Source: Prinia subflava
Lineage: Eukaryota > Chordata > Aves > Passeriformes > Cisticolidae
Direction of reading: 5' to 3'
DNA: 64,000 nucleotides
NCBI RefSeq assembly: GCF_021018805.1
Contig: NC_086247.1
Span: 142,658,102-142,722,101, forward strand
Shown here one piece after another: positions 13,001 to 23,517 of the stretch; position 1 is the stretch's first letter; every line of letters starts with the position of its first letter. The position numbers were made by a program, and so were the translations under genes. The notes below the pieces were generated by a model. The model searched no databases, was not told the DNA's origin, and saw only the letters and a program-made list of their open reading frames with translations.

Positions 13001-14809
13001 AATGGCTTTTGGTTGCTGTGAAAGTTATGGATCAGCTTGATACTTAAATACATAGAGCTCCACTGCAATCTATCTTCTGATTTATCAAGATTCAGCTGGT
13101 CAATACATGACATTTCAGAGGAAATAACATTTATGTGCCTGAAGCAAGAATAGGGAAACATTATCACCTTCTTTTTCAAATGCTTCCTTCAATTTGTGAA
13201 GCTATTTAAAAAACAACAGCAAAGCATGGTTGATGCCTTAAACAAATATTCTCACTTGTAGAAATTAGGCTTGAAATTATTTTAAAAGTGATTACAGTTA
13301 AGGTGATTAATTTCACATATGCATATTATCTTAAAATAACTTGGTGGCATTTAAGAGGAGGCAATATGGTCTGTGTAAGCTGGGAGGTTACAAAAGTCAC
13401 CACTTTTAAGGCTTCAAGTACTGTGGTCTGCTGGCTGTATTTAAAGGTATATAACCTACACCGTCACAGTCTTAAAACTTTCACTAATGATACAAAATAG
13501 ACATTGGGCATAAAATTAAAATGCTATAATGAAAGATTATAGAGAGCAAACAAAATTCAAGCAAACTTTTTAACCTAGTAAAAATAAAACAGTTTTAAGG
13601 GTGTTATTGTGTCAAACTGTCACAGAAATTTACAGGTGTTAAGCATTTTAGACACCAGAGTGAGAATGGTCTTTACTTCCTTCTGAAATAACTCTAGGCT
13701 TTGGACAGCAATATCTCTTCATTAGTTGTGAGATCACCACATTATATGAGAGTTAAGCACCAGGTTCCTCAAAAGAGAGTGAAAAGTGTTTCAGACACAG
13801 GTGTTGAATGAGGAATCATCTAAACAGAGACAGAAGAAAATAATACAACCACATCTTCACAGTTTTTACCTGGGAGAATTCTGTCTTTTTACCCTTGAAA
13901 AAAATAAATTATAAGAGGTTATTACATTTGCAGCAAAGCTTGATGGCACTTGAATCTATGTGAAAGATTTGTATAAAAAACTGTACAATTGATATGCATG
14001 TCAGCTCTCATTTTTAGGTCTTCATCTTACTGAGAGTTCAAACACCAAAGTCCTTTGAGGCCTCTTGATCCCCACCCAATGTCTTGAGAAAAAACTTCAG
14101 GAGTGTTTGTGTGCTTGTGTGCATCTGTGCTCAGAAATGATTGCAGGGTCAGGAAAGACAGAATGGCAGAAACCTCCACTGCACATTGTTCATGAATCTT
14201 ACACGGGGAGACTAGAGTGTCCAAATAAGAGAAATGAGTTTCCACTTCCAAGCAAGGTTGAGCTCTGAGCTTGCTGCATTTTTGCAGTGATGTTACAGCA
14301 ATAGTACTTGTAATGGGGGAAGGAAGCTGCTCTCCTTTTTCTGGTGGATCCTCAGCGGTTTCACAGGGTACAGTGAGTATGTGGCACTTCCAGAAATTGT
14401 GTCAGCCTGCACTATTTGTGGTTGTTGCCATACACTTAAAAGGGTGCCTAGAAAGACATTGTTTTCACAAGGACTTGGCAGGCTTTCCTATTCAATTGTC
14501 AAACATCTTGAGGAGGTTTTGAAGTCAACTACTTCATTCACCTGCACAAGAAAAAGAAAATGACCTTGTATTCATAACAAAGCCTTCTTTCAAGTCCTTA
14601 CTCATGACATGCATTTGCAATGGGTTTTTTTTGATGGTTTCCTGTATTGTCTGCTTCCAGTTCAGCTGAGAATCCAACGAGACACAGAAATCACAAGTCA
14701 GAAAACACCGCCAGTCTAGCTGCAGCTCCTGAGCAAAGAGAAAACACAAAACCAGGAATTGCATTCAGTGCTACCTTAAAACAGATGGTACTGTCTTTTC
14801 AGAGCTTCA
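10027..14809. other. Single-copy non-coding DNA
   Basis: No transposon or gene was recognised. The interval includes a possible conserved non-coding element near 12540-12860 (listed separately) and a weak exon-like segment at 11886-11967, which is discussed as a finding. Several poly-A and poly-T runs of 8-10 bases occur and are unremarkable. Confidence 0.6.
12540..12860. promoter_or_regulatory. Possible conserved non-coding element (enhancer-like)
   Basis: This stretch has a more balanced base composition than its flanks, no repeat similarity, and clustered binding-site-like words: AACAAAGG (SOX/TCF-like) at 12606-12613 and ATTAATTA (homeodomain-like) at 12757-12764. There is no long open frame. 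Such textures are typical of vertebrate enhancers in gene deserts, but conservation cannot be shown from one sequence. This is inference only. Confidence 0.25.
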
Positions 14810-14872
14810 GGGGTTTGGGGGTTTTGTTTGTTTGGTTGGTTTGTTTTGGGTTTGTTTGGGGTTTTTTTTGTG
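14810..14872 (+). repeat. T/G-rich low-complexity tract
   Basis: About 63 bases made almost only of T and G on the plus strand, with runs of two to five G separated by T runs and GTTT units. Several G runs make quadruplex folding of the plus strand conceivable. The tract creates an artificial open frame rich in Phe, Val, Trp and Gly. Similar tracts lie at 15311-15430 and 48463-48577. Confidence 0.9.
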
Positions 14873-15310
14873 CACCTATTCTAGAAGTTCTAGAGCCTAG
14901 AGCAGGAATGGCTTTTTCACTTAGGAGTTTGAGAGCCCTGAACTTTCTTACATTCATACCTCACCTTTCACTGGAGGAACTGAAACCAATAGCTTTGGCT
15001 TCCCCCAAATGTATCACACTCTAATCGATTGTTTTGTTAGAAAGTAAGAAGAAAAGGAAATAGGAAAATTCATATTAGAATCATCCCATTGCTGTTCTAC
15101 CACTGTGGAGAGAGAATGTAAAATTCACGGGACTGGAAATCTAGCGTATGGAAACGATCATTATTCTTTCACAGAACTAGAATTTGAAATGAATTTTTTC
15201 AAGCAATGTTGAAATTAGATATGTGCAGAAGAAAAGGGTAATATATTTTTCAGTTAGGTCTCCTTAGAATTCAGAATATATCAAAAGGAGGAAATATTTT
15301 TTTCAGACAA
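14873..15310. other. Single-copy spacer between T/G tracts
   Basis: Nothing recognisable was found. An open frame starting at 14647 runs through the upstream tract into this spacer and looks like chance. Confidence 0.6.
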
Positions 15311-15430
15311 TGCGGGTTTGGTGGGTTTTGTTGTTGTTTTTGTTGGGTTTTGTTTGTTTGTTTTGGCGGTTTTGTTTGTTGGTTGTTTTTTTGTTTTGGT
15401 TTTTTTTCTGTTTTGGTTTTGTTATTTTGC
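15311..15430 (+). repeat. T/G-rich low-complexity tract
   Basis: About 120 bases with GTTT, GGTTTT and TTG units and almost no A or C on the plus strand. It has the same composition and orientation as the tract 440 bases upstream. The predicted Phe/Cys/Val-rich reading frame across it is an artefact of composition. Confidence 0.9.
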
Positions 15431-15937
15431 TTTATTTCAGCTATGTGTTTTAGGGACTATTCCTTGTATATGAAGAAGCTGAAAAAATGTCCTTATTTAG
15501 GAGCCATGACTATGGGAGTTCAGCTACAGATTATGTTGAGTTCAGCTTTATGAGGGAACAGATCTGTACTGCCAATACAAGTATCACAAGAAACTACTGA
15601 TCCAAGAAAAACTTAGAGTTGTTCTCTTGATGACAGCAGCCATAATACCACTCTGAATATTATTCACTGAATATGATTTGAACGTGGATTAGTGCAAACT
15701 GCAGATTCCTTTTGCTAGAGGTGGGAAATTTCAGCAGAATAGTGATGATTTAGCAGCTGGATGGTCAGATACATACAACAGACTTCACTTGGTACCTGTA
15801 TGGATGGATTGAATGTCTGAATCCTTCTTTGACAGAGATGTCCATTTTACTTGAATGCAGAACAATTAAGTTTTCTTCATTAAAATATAACTCCTATAAC
15901 ATGGACTTGTAAAAAATTCGACCACATGAAGTGTTAA
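15431..15937. other. Single-copy non-coding DNA
   Basis: No feature was recognised between the T/G tract and the CR1 fragment. Confidence 0.6.
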
Positions 15938-16050
15938 GACCAGATTGAATGAAGCTTTGACCAAACATATAAAAAAAGTGTTCCTGTTCTTGGGATAATT
16001 TTTAAAGTCCCCTCTGACCCAAGCCATTCTATAAGTCTGTGATTTTGTGA
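15938..16050 (+). mobile_element. CR1 LINE 3' end fragment
   Basis: The sequence follows the final ~110 bases of CR1: 'agaccagattgaatgaagct' (CR1: gccaggttggatggggct), then 'gggataatttttaaagtccc' (CR1: gatgatctttaaggtccc), then 'gacccaagccattctataa' and the degenerate octamers 'gtctgtgattttgtga'. Plus orientation, strongly 5'-truncated and non-coding. Confidence 0.85.
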
Positions 16051-18637
16051 CTTAACCAAGGCAAATATATTTAAAAATTGTATATATCTTACTTTCATTA
16101 GAAATATAAGACACCATAGACTATTAGTATGTAATAGAATAATACTATATAAAAAACTGTGAGACTTCTCCTGGAATTGCCACATACAAACATCATACTG
16201 TTTCACCCATCAGTTTCTGAGAAGCACAATAATTTGTAATGTTTATAGTGCCTATAGCAATCTCTCTGACAATGAATCATAAAATAATACTTTAAATGGG
16301 GATACATTTTAAAAAGAAAGTGCTGCAAGTGTTTTTTACTAACCATCTTCTTAATGAACAGTTACCATGTGTAATTTCACAGTGCCTCAAAGTGACAGCT
16401 AACAGTTGCCAGTATGTAAAAAACCCCCAAACCCTAGAAACAAAATGTAGTTGTTCACTTCGTTAATCACCAGGATTATCAGTTGAGGAAATATCTCATA
16501 TTAGACAGAATGAAATGTCTTCATTTTTTCTTAATCCTTTTTCATACTTTTAAAACTCATATTTAAGCAAATTGATTTCCCAAGTTTTAGACAGTCTAAA
16601 GTTATAATTAAAAAGAAGAAATTGCATGGTGAGTGAAGCAGTGCTTTTGTAAATCTCCTCTTCCTTACTTAAAACTATTTGTTTCGAGGTATATATTTTC
16701 ATGTAAAGACAAATTCCTTTTACTGTTGTTTTATGACTGTTTTTATGGAGCTAATTTTTATGAAAGATTGAATATTGGCAGTAAAATAGTCAGGATTTGT
16801 GACAGAAACACCCTGACTATATGAAATACACATTTTGTCAGTCATAAAAACCTCTCAATAAAACTTCAGCTGAATTTCTTAGCAGCACAGTTCTTGGAGC
16901 CAGAGATGAATTAATGCATGCACTTTGTGAAGCAGAAAGAGTATTACTGCTTCATCAATACCAATCATACTAGTAATCATTTTGAAATTTCCTTTAAGTT
17001 GAGTAATTTTTTTTATGTTAGTAGAGAAATGTAAACCCTAGGGTCAATCTGCTTCCGAGAAGAAAGGAGGTCTAGGAAAAATACAAGGATTTCCAAAATG
17101 TTCCTTCAAGAGATTGCTTCTTCCTAATGCCAGAAAAAGAGAAAATAGAGCAGCTTGTAGCCTGATACATCATGGTAGGCACTGGAGCCTTTGGGGCACC
17201 ATAAGCAGAGAAAACCTAAACCAGGCTTGCACATTCCCCAGCCAGTGCCTGATGAGCCCTTCCTCTCTTCCAGATCTGCACAGCCACATGTAAATGTGAC
17301 AGACAAATATTTTTTATGTCATTCACTCTTCACAATTAATTTTTCTCTCCTTGCTATAACATACTTTTGCCCACACATTCTGCAGGCAGCAGCTTTTTGG
17401 GAAATTGCAGTGAATTCAGTCAACCTGAAACTTGTCCCAGCTCTACAGTCTGGACAGCTCCTGTGGTTTGGAGTGTCTGAGTTCAGAGGAAAAAGTATTC
17501 AGGTGGGTTACCTAAAGGATTTTATAATGTCTGCAAGTATATCATGCATGCTATAAAAACACAGACATCCTTGCTTTTTTTGATCACTGATGATTTTTAA
17601 CTAATGCAGGAGCATCAAAAACTATTAACTCCAACTATCTTGTGTATTACCACAGGAAACAACACTGCTTCTAATTTTAGAACTTACATAGAAACACACA
17701 GATTTTTTAAAGCAGGACAAGGCTTGTAAGTGATATCTTTTATAGACCAAGCCACATAATTGGAAAGAAAACAGACAATATTCTGGACACACAAGTCTCC
17801 TTCAAGTCTGAAATAAAAGCAACAAACTTCAAGCTCAAAATACTTCTGAGTTTTAGAGCTTAAGAAGGAATTTTGGCAATGTTTGCAATAACGGGTAAAG
17901 TACTGATAAGGCTGAGAAGTGAATGCTGATGTGTGAATGTACTCAGCCAGGAAGTGAAACAGCAAAAAAAACCACCTGTGATGACCTGCAAATGATGGTA
18001 CCTGCAGTAAGTACATTAAAGCATGACAACAGCAGCAGCTTAAACGAAGGTTAGACCGAATAAATCTGGTTTTAACTCTTTACAATTTCTCTCATTCCTC
18101 CATGCTTCTGCCTCCCTCCTAGCACCCCCAGGCTCATCCAAGTGGAGTCATGTCAGTGAGCAGTGATTTCTGGCTAACCCTGGGTCACTCTGTTGTGCTG
18201 AGCACTGTAGATTTTCAGAAAGCCATGCAGGTACTTGTGTCCCACATCACTGTTTCAGATACCATAATGGAGCTAAAACAGAAGGCCACTCAGCCAGTTT
18301 GTAGGACCCAGATCTAGCTACTCAGAACAGAGAAAACCAGCAGATGACAGTGTCATTAAAGCTGCCTTTCTGAGGCAGGTGAAAACAGAAACCCTAAAAC
18401 AATCGTGTGTTTCTATCTCCATGTCTTATTTTTTATCATTCTAAGGATATTTTTCCAAGTTTTTTTCAAGCTTAACATGCCGTTGGAGACAGTAATAAAC
18501 ATCTGCCTTAAACAAAACCAGAAACAACAAATCGTTAAGTTGATGTGGTACACAGAGATTACTGCATATAAGATACCCCACCATGGAGACTCTTCCTGAC
18601 TTTGGTATGCTTTTGCCTAGATATGTAGGTGAGTTTG
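16051..18637. other. Single-copy non-coding DNA with one exon-like segment
   Basis: No transposon was recognised. The interval contains a 108 bp segment at 18123-18230 with splice-like borders and an open frame; it is treated as a weak candidate under findings. Open frames at 17191-17556 (plus) and 17684-18016 (minus) have no recognisable motif and are probably chance. Confidence 0.55.
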
Positions 18638-18702
18638 ATAAACTACTTTCTTATGATATCTAGACAAGTCCCTTCCAACCTACACTATTCTATGACTCTG
18701 TA
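18638..18702 (+). mobile_element. CR1 LINE 3' terminus, very short
   Basis: The segment contains 'cttatgatatctagacaag', 'tcccttccaacctacac' and 'tattctatgactctgt', matching the last ~60 bases of CR1 (gatgatatctagaggtcccttccaacc plus octamer tail). Plus orientation. It lies just upstream of another CR1 3' end at 18840; the 137 bases between do not look like CR1, so these are probably two insertions. Confidence 0.8.
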
Positions 18703-18839
18703 GGGACTGCCCTCACTGGGCTCAGTAGTGATGGTACCCCAGGCTCAGCTCCTGACAGAAGTTTTGCCTCCCACATGGCTGAAATGGAGGGTGAGGGGAG
18801 AGGGGCTTGTAATAGAGACAGTCACAGCAATCCCTTACA

Positions 18840-19140
18840 GGAGGAGAGGGTGGCTTAAAGAGGCTTAAAGTGGGAGAGAGACTTTTTACATGGCACTGAT
18901 GGAGAGGAAGTTTGGGTTAGATAATGGGAAGAAATTATTTAGTGTGAGGGTGGTGAGGCACAGAAACAAATCTCCCAGAGAAGCTGGGGAATATGTTCCT
19001 TAAACATCTGGAACTGTTCAGGTCCAGGTGAGATGGACTTTGGACAGTCTGGGCTAATGGAAAGTGTCCCTGCCCATGGCAGGGTGTTGGGATGAGATGA
19101 AGGTCCCTTGGCACCAAACCCATTCTGCAATTCTATGACT
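18840..19140 (+). mobile_element. CR1 LINE 3' end fragment
   Basis: A well-preserved ~300 bp of the CR1 3' region: 'gagactttttacatggcact', 'gtttgggttagataatggga', 'gtgagggtggtgaggcac', 'cccagagaagctgggga', 'tggacagtctgggctaatgg', 'gtccctgcccatggcaggg', and a terminal 'cattctgcaattctatgac'. Plus orientation, 5'-truncated. This is among the better preserved CR1 pieces in the window, which suggests a younger insertion. Several overlapping open frames on both strands between 18935 and 19375 are shadows of it and its GC-richer flank. Confidence 0.95.
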
Positions 19141-20877
19141 TCTTGTGCCACAGGTACCCTGCAAAGCAGTGGCCCCTGCCCAAAGCTCTGCAACAGGAGG
19201 GGTGGCACAGGAGCAGCTCTTGCCTCCCATCAAGGGTGGTGGTGCTCTCTCCTCTTGGAGAGCTTTGTAGGAAGGTGGAGGCAATGCTCTGGGGTCTGTA
19301 ACTGGGTTTCAGATAGTTAACACCCTCCTCTGAGGAGCAAACCTGCCTGGCCCAGTTCTGGACTGTGATTTGCATTGCCTCATTTGTTTAAATTAATTAA
19401 ACAAATTGCCACTGTTGAAATTGTCCGGCAACATTTTCCTGTGCCTCTGTGCCTTTGATTTCTCTTTCTGATCTGACTCACTTGATATGTTCACCTCCTC
19501 TCTAATATAAATGAAGACACTGTCATTGCTCTAGCAGGCTCTGATTATCTCCTGAAATGAAAATCTGTATGTTATTTTTAAATGAAATTAAAATGCTTAA
19601 TAACTTAAGAGCATTAGGATGGATACTGTCTAGTTGCTTTGAAATAGATCTAATCATACAGAATGACATTAGTCTTACAGTAACACTGATTGCTGTTTTG
19701 CTACCATGGTAACTTGTAGCAAATACTAGATTTGAAAATTAGATTTTTTTTCCATTATAAATAAATCAGTTGGAAGAATTTTTCTGAGAATTTTCCACAG
19801 GTATTTTTAAAAGAGAATATTTAATAACAAGAATAAAATTTTCCATATAGTTTTGGTTTTAATCATAATTTCAATTAAACCCTTATTTTACAAAGTGAAA
19901 ATAAAATGAAGATTAAACAGGTGTAAAATACTTCAATGTGTTTTTATTTTGGCACTAAATATTTTTCTAATCTATCTGCTTCCATGAAAGATTCATGTCT
20001 TTGTTATTTTTATTCTGAGTAGCAGGTGAAAAGCCAGTGAAGTCTAAAGTCTGCAGTAGAAAAGTCACTTCCCTCTTCACACAGTTAAGGACAAGTTTGC
20101 TGGGCAGGGAAGCAAGGGGGCAACAGGATCCTGCAATTGGAATAGGACAAACTTTGTCCAGACAAAGACAGCATTTCACATCTCTACATTAGTACCTTTG
20201 TTACAGTAGAGGCTTTCTAAAATTCTCTTTAGAAGCCATTCTGTGTTTAAAAACACTGGGTTTACATGAGAACATACATATTGTATTTTCAAATTGTCAC
20301 AGAAGAAACAATGATCACCTTGCCCAATAATTTTCTTCTGTAGATCTCACTGAGAGGTGAAGAAAACAACTCAAATCAGGAAAGGTCTACACTGAATTAT
20401 GTCTATGTTTTTTAGCACATAGTCATAAACTTTCAGCCTTCACCTTACAAACACTTGAAGAAACAAACATGCACGTGCAAGGAAACGGAATATTGGTTAA
20501 GTTGTCCTGTAAAATCTCTCCTTTGTCAGAAGCACCTTAATTCTCATGTAGTGAAAACATCACTAATTAACTAATCTGTTTTCTAATCTCTTTCCTTTTA
20601 CTCCCTTTTGCTACCTTGAAGGATTCAAGGCAGTCACCTGTGGAGAGCTGAGCAGAGGTGCCATAGCAGCTCTCTGCATAGCACGTTCCTGCACCCCTCT
20701 GATCATGCTGTTTTGACCTCTGCCTTCCTGATAAAACAAATTGTACTTTGAGGCTTCCAGGGAACCTAATTTTGCTTCTTTGTTTTTGTTTGTTTATTTT
20801 TCTAATGGAAAATATTTTTTTCACACAATATTTTTTTTGGCAATAAAACAGCTTCTCTTGTTGTGTCCTGTCGAGTT
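19141..20877. other. Single-copy non-coding DNA
   Basis: A GC-richer patch continues to about 19370. AT-rich unique sequence then follows, with a candidate regulatory element at 19370-19730. No gene was recognised. Confidence 0.6.
19370..19730. promoter_or_regulatory. Possible conserved element with forkhead/homeodomain palindrome
   Basis: The segment opens with a perfect inverted repeat: 10-base arms at 19382-19391 and 19397-19406 around a 5-base spacer. Each arm carries a forkhead-like TGTTTAA/TTAAACA core, and the centre reads as TTAATTAA, a homeodomain-like site. The following 300 bases have the balanced, non-repetitive texture typical of vertebrate enhancers. Function and conservation are inferred, not shown. 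Confidence 0.25.
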
Positions 20878-21120
20878 CTCTCCTCTCCTCTCCTCTCCTC
20901 TCCTCTCCTCTCCTCTCCTCTCCTCTCCTCTCCTCTCCTCTCCTCTCCTCTCCTCTCCTCTCCTCTCCTCTCCTCTCCTCTCCTCTCCTCTCCTCTCCTC
21001 TCCTCTCCTCTCCTCTCCTCTCCTCTCCTCTCCTCTCCTCTCCTCTCCTCTCCTCTCCTCTCCTCTCCTCTCCTCTCCTCTCCTCTCCTCTCCTCTCCTC
21101 TCCTCTCCTCTCCTCTCCTC
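20878..21120. repeat. Perfect (TCCTC)n pentanucleotide array
   Basis: 243 bases of uninterrupted TCCTC repeats, about 48.6 copies, with no substitution or indel in the given sequence. The plus strand is pure pyrimidine and the minus strand pure purine (GAGGA), so triplex (H-DNA) formation is plausible. One imperfect unit (ttctc) precedes it at 20876-20880 and an A6 run follows. Because five is not a multiple of three and the unit contains no stop in any frame, long artificial open frames appear on both strands (20741-21184, 20863-21270 and 20802-21146); they are not genes. Confidence 0.98.
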
Positions 21121-23456
21121 AAAAAACAGACTAGAATCAGAACCAAGGAAAATTATTTCATGTTATTCATATTTAAAGATGTAAAGGCTCTCCCTTTGAC
21201 ACTTTCTGTGACCTTGTCTTGTACTTCTTGTTCCAGACATGTCATTATTAACTTTGGTTTGCTCATGTAAATAGTGTACCAACACAAATAACATCTGCCA
21301 AGGACATGGCAGCTCACAGAGCAGAGCAGACAATTCAGATAATGTGGGTGAAGGCAGCAGGGATTTTAGAGCAGGGGTCATTTTCTTGCCTCTGGCATGG
21401 CAAAAATCTGAACAGAACAGCAGCCTGGGTCATGAGGGGTGACAGGAAGTGCATTTACTGTGTACAAGTATTTGCAATGGGAATAGTAATTGTTGTGACA
21501 ATAATGTTTACATGATTTAATTTGTCTGTAAGCTGCTGCAACTTGTCTCTTTCCTATGCACAAAATTTCAAGATCTTATGTATTGGAAAGTCTTTATTCC
21601 TAAAAAGATTCAGCAGGTTTAACTGGTTAATTACTCATGTATTTAGTGCTCAGGAGATATTGCTGGCAGCCAAGTCCCCTAAATCATTTGCTGGGTGTAA
21701 AGGAAGCAGTTCAATGACAGAATAGACAAGGGTCTATCTGTGCACATACAACCTATCTCAAAAGAGGTGATCAGGCCCCTTTTCCCCCCATTAGCAATTT
21801 CTTATTCACAGAGAAAAAGACAAGGAGTTCTGGCAATGAACTATGTTAATCTCTTAAATCAAGCAGTACTTTTGCTGAGTGCTTAATGTTCAGATCCTGA
21901 ATCGATCCCTCACAAGAGGACCTGGGTGAGAAGCTGCTGAGTGCATGTTTGCACAGTTTTGCATACAATGCTACACAGGCCAAAAAAAAACCCCACCAGA
22001 AAAATAATATTTCAGTATTTTTAATGAATTTGGATGGATGATCAGAGAATTGAATCTGAAGATACAATTCAAATTCATGCATATATGTTACCCCTCCTGG
22101 AGGCAGAGACCTTGCTTGGTACAGCTGTTTTTCTAGAGTAGTCCTGGTTCATGACCATTTCTAAGTGTATATTTTTTCCTGCATGAGGCACCAACATATT
22201 CTAGAGTTAGTAAGGATTTATGAGAAAGAAAAATAATGTGATAAATAACTATTTACTTGGTGTTTCTCAGCAGCAAAAAAGTAGTTGACAATGAAATTAA
22301 TATTTCCTTTAGTATATGTTAGCTACAATAATGGTGAATACAGAACATAAAAAAAAATTCTTTTTTGTGTGATACTAAAAGAACTTTTCAGGTTTTTTTT
22401 TAAAAATAGAACAAAAGAACAATAGAACAATAATCTTTCTTTAATGTTTGACGTCGTCTGGACAATAATATAGATTTCCTATACAAATTACAAAGATAGT
22501 AACAGTCTAAGCAAACTCAGTTCAAATCCCTACTGTTATTGTCTTTGTGTGCATGTGTAATTCCCATTGACTGAAATCAAGGTTACCAGTGGGAAGGCAA
22601 AGTGCATTTTTGACTGGTGAAAGTCACTTACCCAGTCATCTCATCTGTGCCATAGCTTTTTGATCTCCCATATTTTCTCCCTCACAACTAAAATGTTTGC
22701 TTACTATTCATTTTGGTTTTTCTTTAATTTTTTTTTTTTGAAAATATTGTATTTCAATTCATTATAGTTTAGATCACACAGTATTCTCTTTAACCTTAAA
22801 AAGTGTGGAAATGATAAAACATACATTTTGAGTACACAATGCCAAACCTTTCTGCACTCTTTTGCAATTTCATCTTCATTTTCCATTTTAACTTTTTCTT
22901 ACGTTTTTATCAGAAGGCTAAGTGCTTTCAAAATGTCTTTAGAAAGTGTCTTGCTGACAACAGGCCTCTCAGAACATGCTTAGTGGCACTCAGAGAAACC
23001 AGGGGCTCCTCCAGTAACACTGCCAGGATCCATGTAATACATCCCAGAACATTTGCAAACAATGGGTAACAAAGCAAAGAGAACAAGGCAAGCAGGAGAA
23101 GAGAAAAACTGCATGTAAATCACTGAGCATGCTATGGCTCACCACACTACTTGAAAGAACTGATGCTATGCCATTGTGATGCTATTGGTCTCTATTCATT
23201 TGCTTGATTTTACATTTCCTGCTGTGTAACCTGCAGACAACAACTTTAAAGGACTTTTGTAAACACAGAAGAATTCCTTCACTCTCATGTTGATATTTTC
23301 TAATCCTCTCTTAGGTCTCTCTTCTTTTTCCCTGCTTGTTACCTTGGTGGCACTTGAGAATGGCATAAGGAATCAGAGAAGATTGATTCCCTGAACTGCA
23401 AATTGTGTCTTTATTTAACTTTTTTTTTTCTTGTGTTTATACTCTGGCATTCTACT

Positions 23457-23457
<1 letters not shown>
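21121..23457. other. Single-copy non-coding DNA
   Basis: No repeat or gene was recognised. Short A and T runs occur (for example near 21983 and 22725). Confidence 0.6.

Positions 23458-23515
<58 letters not shown>
23458..23515. repeat. Poly-A run of 58 bases
   Basis: 58 consecutive A from 23458 to 23515. No AATAAA polyadenylation signal lies in the 60 bases upstream and no gene-like sequence precedes it, so a processed retrocopy is not supported. The run may be a mononucleotide microsatellite, or its length may be an assembly or sequencing effect, since long homopolymers are often mis-sized. Confidence 0.9.

Positions 23516-23517
<2 letters not shown>

Noticed and set aside
20741..21270. Three long overlapping open frames on both strands (114-147 codons), among the longest in the window
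   Set aside because: They translate the TCCTC array into Ser/Pro/Leu or Arg/Gly/Glu periodic peptides. They are products of repeat composition, not genes.
23400..23515. Processed pseudogene ending in a poly-A tail
   Set aside because: No polyadenylation signal, coding similarity or target duplication was seen next to the A run.
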